Shown here one piece after another: positions 16,103-26,256 of a stretch of DNA of 64,000 nucleotides; position 1 is the stretch's first letter, and each line of letters begins with the position of its first letter. The stretch is taken from the NCBI RefSeq assembly GCF_003591035.1, contig NZ_QYUO01000003.1:372001-436000 (forward strand), written 5' to 3'. The DNA comes from Noviherbaspirillum saxi (GTDB taxonomy: Bacteria; Pseudomonadota; Gammaproteobacteria; Burkholderiales; Burkholderiaceae_D). The notes below the pieces were generated by a model. The model ran no database searches. It worked only from the letters and a program-made list of their open reading frames with translations, and had not been told where the DNA came from. Made by a program: the position numbers and the translations under genes.

Positions 16103-17142
16103 TGCGCATCGGCTCCGCCAAACAAAGCTATCGGGTCGATGAAGCCCTGTTCGACAGCACGACACAACAGACGTGGTTCGGCGTGCTGGTACTGATGCTC
16201 GCGGCCTTTCCCTTCGTGGCCAACGATTACTGGCTGTATCTGGCATGCCTGGTGTCGATCAATATCGCCAGCACCATAGGCTTGAATATCCTCACCGGCT
16301 ATACCGGTCTTGTGAGCCTCGGCCAAGCCGCCTTCATGGGACTTGGCGCTTATACCGTGGCCATTTTACAGATCCGATATGGCACGCCATTTCTGCTGAA
16401 CCTGCTCGCGGGCGGCGTGGTCGCGATGATAGGCGGCATCGTGGTCGGCCTGCCCTCGCTGCGTGTCAAAGGGCTGTATCTGGCCATCGCTACCATCGCC
16501 GCCGGGTTCATGACGCACTTCCTGTTTTCACACTGGGCAAGCCTGACCGGCGGCACCGGCGGGTTGACGGTGCCGCCCGCCACGTTTCTCGGCAATGAGC
16601 TTGATACCTCGTTCCGCATCTACTGGTTCGTGGTTCCCATTACCGTGCTGATGCTGTTCGGTGCTGCCAACCTGTTCCGTACCCGTATCGGACGCGCCTT
16701 CATCGCGATCCGCGACCGCGATATCTCGGCGGCCGTGCTCGGCATTCCCTTGCTGCGCTACAAACTCATGTCATTTGCCTTGTCCTCGTTCTATGCAGGC
16801 GTGGCGGGCGGCATGTTTGCCTATTTCTTCCGGCTGGTGACGCCGGAAAGCTTCCCTCTCATCATGTCGATCTTTTTTCTTGCAGCGGTCATCGTCGGTG
16901 GCATGGGCACCATTCTCGGCAGCGTGCTGGGAGCGGTTTTCATGACTCTAGTGCCGGAACTGCTGAAGCTGATTGTCGGCTGGCTGCCGCTGGGCGGCAA
17001 TGCGACGCTGGTGCTGTCGCCGGTGCGCACCATTGTTTTCGGTTTGATGATCGTGCTGTTTCTGATCCTTGAACCGCATGGTTTGGCGGAGATCTGGCGA
17101 CGCATCCGCCGCGTGTTCCACCTATGGCCATTCCGGACATAG
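16102..17142 (+). CDS. livM: Liv-type ABC transporter permease (LivM)
   Basis: A 346-residue permease. The start ATG 16102 overlaps the livH stop as TAATG, giving MRIGSAKQSYRV. Family motifs include NILTGYTGLVSLGQAAFMGL, LPSLRVKGLYLAIATIA, FIAIRDRDISAAVLGI and VIVGGMGTILGSVLGA. About ten hydrophobic segments are visible. The reading frame stays open far upstream, but that part overlaps livH and is not coding. Confidence 0.9.
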   Translation: MRIGSAKQSYRVDEALFDSTTQQTWFGVLVLMLAAFPFVANDYWLYLACLVSINIASTIGLNILTGYTGLVSLGQAAFMGLGAYTVAILQIRYGTPFLLNLLAGGVVAMIGGIVVGLPSLRVKGLYLAIATIAAGFMTHFLFSHWASLTGGTGGLTVPPATFLGNELDTSFRIYWFVVPITVLMLFGAANLFRTRIGRAFIAIRDRDISAAVLGIPLLRYKLMSFALSSFYAGVAGGMFAYFFRLVTPESFPLIMSIFFLAAVIVGGMGTILGSVLGAVFMTLVPELLKLIVGWLPLGGNATLVLSPVRTIVFGLMIVLFLILEPHGLAEIWRRIRRVFHLWPFRT

Positions 17143-17166
17143 GCCCTGACAAGAGGAGACGACAAG

Positions 17167-18339
17167 ATGTTTGGCATGCAAATGAAAAAATGGATCACCG
17201 CATTGACGGCGGCCAGCGCCATGACGATGGCCGCCTCGGCCTCGGCCCAACAGGAAGACATCGTGCTCGGCGGTTCGATCCCGATGACCGGCGTATTTGC
17301 CTTTGCCGGCATTGCGATCGACCAAGGGATCAAGGACTACGTCAAGATGCTCAACGATGCAGGCGGCATCAAGGGACGCAAGGTGCTCTACGTGCCGGAA
17401 GACACTGCGTACAAGGTCGATCAATCCATGGCGGCATATAAGAAGATCACCAGCCAGCACAAGGTCAATCTGTATTATGCCGACTCGACCGGCTTTTCCA
17501 AGACCGTCAATCCCGAAATCGAAAGAGCGGGATCAATCCTGATGACTGGTGCTTCGTTCGGCAAGGAAATCAACGATCCCAAAAAATATCCGTCGCAATT
17601 CATGGTCGGTCCCGACTACACGGAAATGGTCAGCATCCTGTTGAACTACATTGCCAAAACCAAGCCGGGTGCGAAGGTCGCATTGGTCTACTCGGATACA
17701 GAATTCGGCCGCGATCCGGTGGACGAGGCGCGCGACACCGCCAAGAAGCTCAACCTGAATATGGTGGCGGAAATCGTCACGCCGCCCACCAGCGTCGACG
17801 TGTCGGCAGAAGTGATCAAGCTGCGTCGTGCCGCGCCGGATTACACGATCTTCCATGGCTATGTGCTGGCACCGATTCCGGAGTTCATCAACCAGGCCAA
17901 GTCCTTGGGCATGAAGACTGAATTCATGGGCACCTTCTGGAGCATGGACCATCAGACCGTGATGCGCATGGGCGACAATGCCGATGGTTTCATGGGTGTG
18001 ATGCCATATCGCTATTACTACGATACCGAGGGCAAGTCGCCGATGCTGGAAAAGATCCGCCAACTGCGTCCGGAATACCAGACCACCGGCTATACCCAGG
18101 GCTTCCTGGCCGCGATGCTGCTGACCGAAGCGGCCAAGCGTACGCTGGATGCGGGCAAGCCACTGACCGGTTCGAACATGAAAACCGCGCTCAATTCGAT
18201 CAGCAACTTCGACACTGGCGGTCTCATCGGCACACCGATTTCCATCAAGGGCAATTCCATCCCGGTCGGGCGCGTCTACAAGGCTGACATGAAGCAAAAG
18301 AAGATGGTGCCCGCATCCGATTGGATCACCCTGAAATAG
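17167..18339 (+). CDS. Periplasmic substrate-binding protein of a Liv-type ABC importer
   Basis: A 390-residue receptor with a signal peptide (MKKWITALTAA to ASASA, then QQEDIVLGG). The mature part has the type I periplasmic-binding fold: GGSIPMTGVFAFAG, MLNDAGGIKGRKV, ALVYSDTEFGRDPV, VDVSAEVIKLRRAAPDYTIF, TQGFLAAMLLTEA. AAGAGGAGA seven bases upstream of ATG 17167 is a strong ribosome site, fitting the high expression such receptors need. It sits between livM and livF, consistent with a full importer. The receptor determines substrate choice; the acyl-CoA genes downstream suggest a carboxylic acid. Confidence 0.9.
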   Translation: MFGMQMKKWITALTAASAMTMAASASAQQEDIVLGGSIPMTGVFAFAGIAIDQGIKDYVKMLNDAGGIKGRKVLYVPEDTAYKVDQSMAAYKKITSQHKVNLYYADSTGFSKTVNPEIERAGSILMTGASFGKEINDPKKYPSQFMVGPDYTEMVSILLNYIAKTKPGAKVALVYSDTEFGRDPVDEARDTAKKLNLNMVAEIVTPPTSVDVSAEVIKLRRAAPDYTIFHGYVLAPIPEFINQAKSLGMKTEFMGTFWSMDHQTVMRMGDNADGFMGVMPYRYYYDTEGKSPMLEKIRQLRPEYQTTGYTQGFLAAMLLTEAAKRTLDAGKPLTGSNMKTALNSISNFDTGGLIGTPISIKGNSIPVGRVYKADMKQKKMVPASDWITLK

Positions 18340-18350
18340 CGAGGGAAGAC

Positions 18351-19160
18351 GTGAGCGCAAGCGACGGCATGGTCCTCGAAGTCAACAACATCGAGGTGGT
18401 CTACAATAAGGCAGTGCAAGTGCTGCGGGGCCTGTCGCTGGCAGTCCCGCGCGGCAAGATCGTCGCACTGCTGGGCAGCAATGGCGCGGGCAAATCGACG
18501 ATGCTCAAGGCCGTGTCCAATCTGCTGCCGCTGGAAGACGGCGCCATGACGCGCGGCGAAGTCAGTTTCGATGGCAAGGCGACCACCGGCAGCAGTCCGC
18601 ACCAACTGGTGCGGTCCGGGCTGTTCCATGTGATGGAAGGACGGCGCGTGTTTGAAGACTTGAGCATCGAGGAAAACCTGGTCGCCGCCGGCTATGCGCT
18701 CACTGATGGAAGGAAACCGGATTTCGATCTGGTGTATGAATATTTCCCACGCCTGTATGAGCGGCGCAAGGGCCTGGCCGGTTATCTGTCCGGCGGCGAA
18801 CAGCAGATGCTTGCGATCGGACGCGCGCTAGTCGCACAGCCGAAACTGATCCTGCTCGATGAACCGTCGCTGGGCTTGTCGCCGGTGCTGGTCGAAACCA
18901 TTTTCACCATCATTGCCCGCATCAATGCCGAGCGCGGCGTGTCGATGTTGCTGGTCGAGCAGAATGCCTCCGTCGCGCTGGCTGTGGCGGACTATGGCTA
19001 CATCATGGAAACCGGCAAGATCGTGATCGATGGCAGCGCCGAAAAACTGGCAGCCGATCCCGATGTGCGCGAGTTTTATCTCGGTGTCGGCACGGAAGGC
19101 GGTGCAAAGAGTTTCCGCGAACTTAAACATTACAAGCGCCGCAAGCGCTGGCTTTCCTGA
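18351..19160 (+). CDS. livF: Liv-type ABC transporter ATP-binding protein (LivF)
   Basis: A 269-residue ATPase. Walker A GSNGAGKSTM, signature YLSGGEQQMLAIGRAL, Walker B LILLDEPSLGLSP, and the LivF-type LLVEQNASVALAVADYGYI. A GTG start at 18351 is chosen because GAGGGA lies five bases upstream; an in-frame ATG at 18321 lies within the receptor gene. The C-terminus carries a basic tail, KHYKRRKRW, unusual for LivF but seen in LivF proteins beside AMP-ligases in my recollection. The acyl-CoA ligase gene starts one base after its stop. Confidence 0.88.
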   Translation: MSASDGMVLEVNNIEVVYNKAVQVLRGLSLAVPRGKIVALLGSNGAGKSTMLKAVSNLLPLEDGAMTRGEVSFDGKATTGSSPHQLVRSGLFHVMEGRRVFEDLSIEENLVAAGYALTDGRKPDFDLVYEYFPRLYERRKGLAGYLSGGEQQMLAIGRALVAQPKLILLDEPSLGLSPVLVETIFTIIARINAERGVSMLLVEQNASVALAVADYGYIMETGKIVIDGSAEKLAADPDVREFYLGVGTEGGAKSFRELKHYKRRKRWLS

Positions 19161-19161
19161 T

Positions 19162-20979
<1,818 letters not shown>

Positions 20980-21008
20980 GCCGCAATCTTTTTATGAAGC
21001 GTTAACCA

Positions 21009-21782
21009 ATGGCATCCAAAACCAGCCCGCCGGCAAAAGCGGCGGCCAAGTCATCTGCAAAAACCGCAACACGTTCCCGCGCAACGTCGCCCTCGCTGCC
21101 GTCGCCATGGAGCAAGACACGCGACATCGAGCGCGAACGGGAAGCCAAGCGCGATGCCGTGCTGCGTACTGCAGCGCAAATCTTCAATGAAAAGGGTTTT
21201 CATGCCACCTCGCTCGATGAAGTCGCGGAAAGACTGCAGATCACCAAGCCCACGCTCTACTACTACGTCAAGAACAAGGACGACATCCTGTTTCAGTGCG
21301 TCAGCCGCGGCCTCGACATGATGCAGGAAGCGATCCGCCTTACAGGCCAGTCCGGCGGCACCGCGCGGGATAAGCTGGTGGCGGCGATGCGGCAATACGC
21401 CGAAATCGTCACGATGGATTTCGGCATGTGCGTGATCCGGGTGGGTGAAGATCCGTTGCCGCCCGAAAGCCGCAAGAAGCTGCGCCAGATGAAAGGCGCC
21501 ATCGATCTTGAGTTTCGCGAACTGATCCGGCAGGGCATAGAAGAAGGCACGATGGTGAAATGCGATCCGAAAATGGCGGCCTTTGCGATTGCCGGCGCAC
21601 TCAGTTGGATAGGACGCTGGTACCGTTCGGACGGCCCACAAGGACCGCAGGAAATCGCCGATCAATTCATCAATCTGCTTGAGTGCGGACTGTGCAGCAA
21701 TCAAAACAGCGGCAGCCAAAAGACTGCGATCGCTGATGTACCCAAGCGCACGACGCGCAGCCGGAAGACCGCCCCGGCATAG
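21009..21782 (+). CDS. TetR-family transcriptional regulator
   Basis: A 257-residue regulator. A low-complexity Ala/Ser/Lys N-terminal tail of about 40 residues precedes the HTH domain: VLRTAAQIFNEKGFHATSLD then KPTLYYYVKNKDDILF. The C-terminal helical ligand domain resembles the TetR_C_33-type (AcrR/PsrA-like) regulators of fatty-acid genes. A basic C-terminal tail (KRTTRSRKTAPA) is also present. It lies between the ligase and hydratase genes in the same direction and is therefore likely to control this operon in response to an acyl-CoA. The palindrome at 14197-14217 is a candidate site. Confidence 0.85.
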   Translation: MASKTSPPAKAAAKSSAKTATRSRATSPSLPSPWSKTRDIEREREAKRDAVLRTAAQIFNEKGFHATSLDEVAERLQITKPTLYYYVKNKDDILFQCVSRGLDMMQEAIRLTGQSGGTARDKLVAAMRQYAEIVTMDFGMCVIRVGEDPLPPESRKKLRQMKGAIDLEFRELIRQGIEEGTMVKCDPKMAAFAIAGALSWIGRWYRSDGPQGPQEIADQFINLLECGLCSNQNSGSQKTAIADVPKRTTRSRKTAPA

Positions 21783-21807
21783 TTGACCAATCAGAAGCGA
21801 GCCCGCC

Positions 21808-22593
21808 ATGACCGAATCCGAAACACCCGTTCTATTGCGCCGCGAGGGCGCGGTAGCCTGGATCATCCTGAACCGCCCGGCCAATCTGAATGCGCTGGAT
21901 GTTCCGGCCGCCGAGGCCCTGCGCGCCTGTTGCGCCGAACTTGCCGCCGATTCCGGCGTGCGCGCCGTAGTGCTCAAAGGCGCCGGCAAGGCGTTCGGCG
22001 TAGGCGGCGACCTGTCAGCCTTGCGTACCGATTCTTCCGCCACCGCCGCCGCCCTGATCGAACCGCTGCACCAGGCGGTCCGTTTGCTCGCCGAAATGAA
22101 TGCGCCGGTGATTGTCAGTCTACACGGCGCGGTCGCGGGAGGCAGCCTCAGTCTGTCCATGGCTTGCGATCTCGCACTCGCCGCCGATACTGCAAAGTTC
22201 AACCTGGCCTACGTCAATGTCGCGGCCAATTGCGATGTGTCGGGTTCGTGGAATCTGCCGCGGCTGGTCGGTCTGCGCAACGCGATGGCGATCGCCCTGC
22301 TCGGGGAAAGCTTCGATGCCCAGGAAGCATTGCGCCTTGGCTTGGTCAATCGTGTGGTGCCGGCCGCTGAACTGGATGCGGCGACCGATGCGTTGGCAAA
22401 ACGTCTGGCTGACGGCCCGACGCTGGCCATTGGCCGCATGAAGCGACTGATGCGCCAATCGTTTGATAACGATCTCGCTACGCAACTCGACCTGGAGCGC
22501 GAAAACTTTCGCGCCAGCGCCGCCACGGAAGATTTCGCCGAAGCGCTGGATGCCTTCTTTTCCAAGCGGCCGGCCCGTTTTCACGGTCGTTAA
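21808..22593 (+). CDS. Enoyl-CoA hydratase/isomerase (crotonase superfamily)
   Basis: A 261-residue crotonase-fold enzyme that would hydrate or isomerise an enoyl-CoA. Visible family features are WIILNRPANLNALDV, KGAGKAFGVGGDLSAL (first oxyanion-hole segment), SLHGAVAGGSLSLSMACDLAL (second oxyanion-hole segment) and RLGLVNRVVP. The Glu usually found in the hydratase site is not obvious after the GG, so isomerase activity is also possible. Start ATG 21808. It is co-directional with the thiolase gene 36 bases downstream; together they make a beta-oxidation half-cycle. Confidence 0.85.
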   Translation: MTESETPVLLRREGAVAWIILNRPANLNALDVPAAEALRACCAELAADSGVRAVVLKGAGKAFGVGGDLSALRTDSSATAAALIEPLHQAVRLLAEMNAPVIVSLHGAVAGGSLSLSMACDLALAADTAKFNLAYVNVAANCDVSGSWNLPRLVGLRNAMAIALLGESFDAQEALRLGLVNRVVPAAELDAATDALAKRLADGPTLAIGRMKRLMRQSFDNDLATQLDLERENFRASAATEDFAEALDAFFSKRPARFHGR

Positions 22594-22629
22594 CAGCTTG
22601 CCTACCTACTCAGATTGAAAGAAATTGCC

Positions 22630-23805
22630 ATGGCCGAAGCCGTTATTCTTGATGCAATCCGTACTCCCTTTGGACGTCGCAAGGGCGGTTTGCGCGACAT
22701 TCGCCCGGATAGCTTGCTTGCCGGTGTCCTGCAGCAGCTCATGCAACGCAACAAGCTGGCGCCCGAGAAGCTGGACGATGTCGTGACCGGCTGCGTCAGC
22801 CAGGCTGGTGAGCAAGGCGCCAATGTGGGGCGCCTTGCAGTGCTGCTTGCCGGCCTGCCCTATACAGTCCCGGCCGTCAGCCTGAACCGCATGTGCGGTT
22901 CCAGCCAGCAAGCCGTGCACTTCGCGGCACAGGCCATCGCTGCCGGCGACAACCGCTACGCCATAGGCTGCGGCGTCGAAAGCATGACGCGCGTGCCCAT
23001 GTTCCTGGACCTGACCTTGGGCAGCAATGAATTCCGAGGTTTTGCCGAACTCAATCCGGCACTGCGCGAAGCCTATCCGCTGATTCATCAGGTCGAAAGC
23101 GCGGAACGGATCGCGGACCACTGGCAATTGTCTCGCGCCGAACTGGACGCCTATGCGAAGGAAAGCCATCGCCGCGCGCACGCTGCCGCGGCCGCCGGCC
23201 TCAATCGGGAAATTGTTGCGGCCCAAGGCATCGACGCGGATGGCGCTTCGACACTGCTGTCGCATGACGAAGGTATACGCGCCGTCATCGATGACGCAAA
23301 GATGGCGTCGATGGCACCGGTATTCCGGCCGATGAATGAAGGTGTCGTCACCGCCGCCAACGCCAGCCAGATTGCCGATGGCGCGGCTGCCGTGCTACTG
23401 GCCGACGAAGCGACGGCGCGCGCCGATGGGATGCGGCCGCGCGCCCGTTTTCGCAGCCGAGTCGCCTGCGGCTCCGACCCGGTGATGCAATTGACCGGCG
23501 TGATACCTGCCACGCGCATGGCCCTGGAGCGCGCCGGCTTGTCCATCGCAGACCTTGACTGGATCGAAATCAACGAAGCGTTTGCCAGTGTCGTCGTGTC
23601 ATGGGCGCGCGAGCTGCGTCCTGATATGGCCAAGGTCAATCCCTGGGGCGGGGCGATCGCTCACGGGCATCCCTTGGGCGCGACCGGCGCGGCCTTGATG
23701 GGCAAGATGCTGAACGGGCTGGAAGCCACCGATGGAGAATTCGGATTGCAGGTGATGTGCATCGGACACGGGATGGCGACCGCGACGGTTATTCAGCGCA
23801 TCTGA
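22630..23805 (+). CDS. Acetyl-CoA acyltransferase (thiolase)
   Basis: A 391-residue thiolase cleaving a 3-oxoacyl-CoA with CoA. The nucleophile Cys89 lies in [14 protein letters not shown]. The catalytic His is in [15 protein letters not shown] and the second Cys in MCIGHGMA near the C-terminus. ATG 22630 ([13 protein letters not shown]) is the family-typical start; a TTG at 22615 would add five residues. It ends the block of co-directional genes. No 3-hydroxyacyl-CoA dehydrogenase is in the block, though the SDR encoded convergently at 23852 could serve. A weak hairpin (GAAGTC-AGTG-GACTTC, 23804-23819) overlaps the stop. Confidence 0.9.
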   Translation: MAEAVILDAIRTPFGRRKGGLRDIRPDSLLAGVLQQLMQRNKLAPEKLDDVVTGCVSQAGEQGANVGRLAVLLAGLPYTVPAVSLNRMCGSSQQAVHFAAQAIAAGDNRYAIGCGVESMTRVPMFLDLTLGSNEFRGFAELNPALREAYPLIHQVESAERIADHWQLSRAELDAYAKESHRRAHAAAAAGLNREIVAAQGIDADGASTLLSHDEGIRAVIDDAKMASMAPVFRPMNEGVVTAANASQIADGAAAVLLADEATARADGMRPRARFRSRVACGSDPVMQLTGVIPATRMALERAGLSIADLDWIEINEAFASVVVSWARELRPDMAKVNPWGGAIAHGHPLGATGAALMGKMLNGLEATDGEFGLQVMCIGHGMATATVIQRI

Positions 23806-23851
23806 AGTCAGTGGACTTCAAGTCCTCCTAGCGCAGAGCGCGCATCGGTGT

Positions 23852-24598
23852 CTATAGCGTCTGGCCATTTTCAACCTTGACGATCTGGCCGGTCATCGAT
23901 TCGGCGGTAAGCAAGAGCAGTACCGTTTCAGCGATGTCGGCCGGGGTGGAAATGCGGTTAAGCGCAAGATTACCTGCGAGTGCTCTCATTTTCTCTTCCT
24001 TTCCGCTCCACCAGCGGGTCTGTACCGCACCCGGAGCCAGGCAGTTGACCCTGATCTCGGGCGCAAGGGCACGCGCAAGCGATCTGGTCAGGCCGTGCAT
24101 CGCTGCCTTCGAGACGGCATACGGTAACGAGGACCCGTAGCCGGTTTCCCCAGCGATGCTGCCAATATTGACGATCGCACTACCGGTGTGCTTCTTCAGG
24201 TGAGGCGCAGCCGCCCGGCTGCAATGGAAGGCGCCCTTGACGTTCACCGCATACAGCGTGTCCCATGCCTCATCGCTTATTGCATCAAGGTCCTCAAATG
24301 TCATTTGGTGAGTAATCCCGGCATTGTTGACCAAGTAATCGATCCTTCCAAATTTGTGCAAGACCTCGTCAATCATGCTGGCGACCTCGTCATCGGCGGC
24401 AACATTTGCCCGGATGGCAATTGCCTCGCCGCCAGCCGCATCCACCTGGCGGACCGTGTCCTGGGCGTCTTGTGCGCTTCGCGAGTAGATCACTGCAACC
24501 ATCGCTCCTTGCGAGGCGAGCAATAGACTTACCGCACGTCCGATGCCCGTACCGCCGCCGGTAACAATCGCAACTTTGCCTTTCACCGTCGTGCCCAT
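23852..24598 (-). CDS. Short-chain dehydrogenase/reductase (FabG-like)
   Basis: A 248-residue SDR. The NADP-binding motif is VTGGGTGIGRAVSL with YSRSA at the second strand end. NNAGITHQ follows, and the catalytic triad is Ser in NIGSIAGETG plus YAVSK (Tyr and Lys). The C-terminal LTAESMTGQIVKVENGQTL is typical of 3-oxoacyl-ACP reductase-like members. ATG 24598 directly follows the stop of a tiny upstream ORF (TGA then ATG), suggesting coupled translation. It could supply the missing 3-hydroxyacyl step for the convergent thiolase operon or serve an aromatic pathway; neither is proven. Confidence 0.88.
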   Translation of the reverse strand: MGTTVKGKVAIVTGGGTGIGRAVSLLLASQGAMVAVIYSRSAQDAQDTVRQVDAAGGEAIAIRANVAADDEVASMIDEVLHKFGRIDYLVNNAGITHQMTFEDLDAISDEAWDTLYAVNVKGAFHCSRAAAPHLKKHTGSAIVNIGSIAGETGYGSSLPYAVSKAAMHGLTRSLARALAPEIRVNCLAPGAVQTRWWSGKEEKMRALAGNLALNRISTPADIAETVLLLLTAESMTGQIVKVENGQTL

Positions 24599-24727
24599 TC
24601 ACTTACTCCCGATATCAGTGTCGATAAGCTCCCGAATATCGCCGAACAGGACATCCCGCGATATCTCGGCAAGCTTGGGTGCGACTCGTCCCAAGTCGAG
24701 CAGCCTTCCACCATTTACTGTGTTCAT
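24599..24727 (-). pseudogene. N-terminal stub of a carboxymuconolactone decarboxylase-like gene
   Basis: ATG 24727, preceded by GGAGAGAAG, opens a 42-residue frame MNTVNGGRLLDLGR, then LAEISRDVLFGDI, ending TGA 24599-24601 exactly one base ahead of the SDR start codon. The segment resembles the N-terminus of carboxymuconolactone decarboxylase/AhpD-type proteins, in which FGDIW is followed by a long helical domain; here the resemblance stops after FGDI. It may be a deletion relic now acting as a leader peptide for the SDR gene. Confidence 0.4.
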
Positions 24728-24828
24728 TCTTCTCTCCAGGTCTCATTGACCTGATCATCCTAATGGCGGATGATGATTTCGAAAATCAGAAACTTTTTAA
24801 GAGACACTTTTGAAAATCAGGACGATAA

Positions 24829-25719
24829 ATGCGAAAAGTTAACTTCGATCTTGATGCCCTGCGTAGCTTTGCCACTGGTATTGAACTGGGAAGCTTTGCG
24901 AAGGCGGCCGACAGGGCCGGACGTTCTGCTTCGGCCGTCAGCGCGCAATTGAAAAAACTCGAGGAGCAGGCCGGCAGGCCGTTGCTGCAGAAATCAGGAC
25001 GCGGAATGGTACTGACGAACGCGGGCGAAATCCTTCTCAGTTACGCTCGCCGCATGTTGAGCCTTAATGATGAAGCGGCACTGGCGATTGCCGGCCATGA
25101 GATCGAGGGCTCCGTTCGCCTCGGACTGCAGGAAGATTTTAGCGAGCATCTACTGCCTGCAGTGTTAGGCGAGTTCGCTCGCAGCCATCCTGGCGTGCGG
25201 ATCGAAGTCAGGGTGGCCAGGAATGCCGAACTCCTGGCGGGAATAGTAGATGGGCATCTCGATCTCGCTCTTGCATGGCACACCGGGGCCAATACCCTTC
25301 ACATGTCGATATTGGGAAGCTATCCGTTACGCTGGATCGGGCCGGCAGATACAGCCGGACCCGCCTGGCCGGGACCGTCAGCCTTGCTGCCTCTGGTCAC
25401 CTTCGAGTCGCCCTGCCAGTTGCGCACGGCGGCTACACAGGCGCTTGATGGCGCCGCGATTCCATGGCGTATTGTCTATTCGAGCCCAAGCTTGAGCGGC
25501 GTCTGGGCAGCTATCACCGCGGGTCTGGGCGTGACTGTCCGTACCGAATTCGGACTGCCCGCTACTCTGACTCCGTTGCTACCGTCCGCGGCCGGCTTGC
25601 CGGAATTACCGAGCATCGGTCTAGCGCTTCACCGATCACAAGCGGAACTAACGCCAGCTTCCTGGCGCCTTCATGAGGTTATTAAGGAACGTCTCACAAC
25701 ACATCAAATGCGGAAATAA
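24829..25719 (+). CDS. LysR-family transcriptional regulator
   Basis: A 296-residue LysR regulator: N-terminal winged helix (LDALRSFATGIELGSFAKAA, SASAVSAQLKKLEEQAG, LQKSGRGMVLTNAGE) followed by a two-lobe effector domain (GSVRLGLQEDFSEHLLP, DLALAWHTG). It is divergent from the SDR gene with about 100 bases between the small leader ORF and its ATG 24829, so it probably controls the SDR. Its TAA stop (25717-25719) is followed immediately by palindromic element B1. Confidence 0.88.
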   Translation: MRKVNFDLDALRSFATGIELGSFAKAADRAGRSASAVSAQLKKLEEQAGRPLLQKSGRGMVLTNAGEILLSYARRMLSLNDEAALAIAGHEIEGSVRLGLQEDFSEHLLPAVLGEFARSHPGVRIEVRVARNAELLAGIVDGHLDLALAWHTGANTLHMSILGSYPLRWIGPADTAGPAWPGPSALLPLVTFESPCQLRTAATQALDGAAIPWRIVYSSPSLSGVWAAITAGLGVTVRTEFGLPATLTPLLPSAAGLPELPSIGLALHRSQAELTPASWRLHEVIKERLTTHQMRK

Positions 25720-25889
25720 TACCAATCCTAATCCATAACGTGACAAATGAAATCGACGGATTTTTTCGACTGGCAAGGCGCAGGAGGAGTCAATAGCGGG
25801 CTATTGACGACGAGTGCAACGCAGGCAGGCGGCTCGGCGCCCCCAGAAAAAGACGCGATTTCATGTCACGTTATGGGTTGGGATTGGTA
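25720..25889. repeat. Palindromic element B1 (about 170 bp)
   Basis: Outer arms TACCAATCC...ATAACGTGAC and their inverted counterpart GTCACGTTATGGG...GGATTGGTA. The centre is GTCAATAGCGGGCTATTGAC, itself a palindrome. The whole could fold into one long stem. Copy B2 lies at 29022-29193 and half copy B3 at 57111-57184. It begins at the base after the LysR stop codon. Confidence 0.8.
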
Positions 25890-26256
25890 TAAGGCTGGGC
25901 ATGCCCGAATCGATGGCAGGCCTTGGGGGCAATTGCAAGCCATTAAAAGCAACTTCTTTCTCTTGGCTCGAGTAGGAAAGCCGAATGGCTGAAAACAAGC
26001 AGCTTGAACCTATCCACCAAAGACCAGTGCCCAGTATCCGACTTTTGACATGCTGTGCTGAACGAGCTTTCTTCGCCTGGAGCAATTCCCATCTAATCAC
26101 GCAAGGCAGACAAAAAAGCCTGCATTCATGCAAAGGCAACGAGATTGACAGCGGAGGAAGCAATGCCTTGCCGAACCGAACCACGCCCCCTTACAAGACA
26201 GGGAACGTTATACATGCCTAGGGTAACGCGTCCCGTCGCCACGCCGCGCTGACCGC
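25890..26256. other. Intergenic region without recognisable gene
   Basis: About 370 bases between element B1 and the 3' end of the citrate-lyase-like large subunit gene. Short ORFs on both strands show no ribosome site or family pattern. I see no terminator with a T-run. Confidence 0.4.

Noticed and set aside
14843..16246. 467-codon ORF antisense to livG/livH
   Set aside because: Low-complexity Arg/Gln/His-rich translation and complete transporter genes on the other strand.
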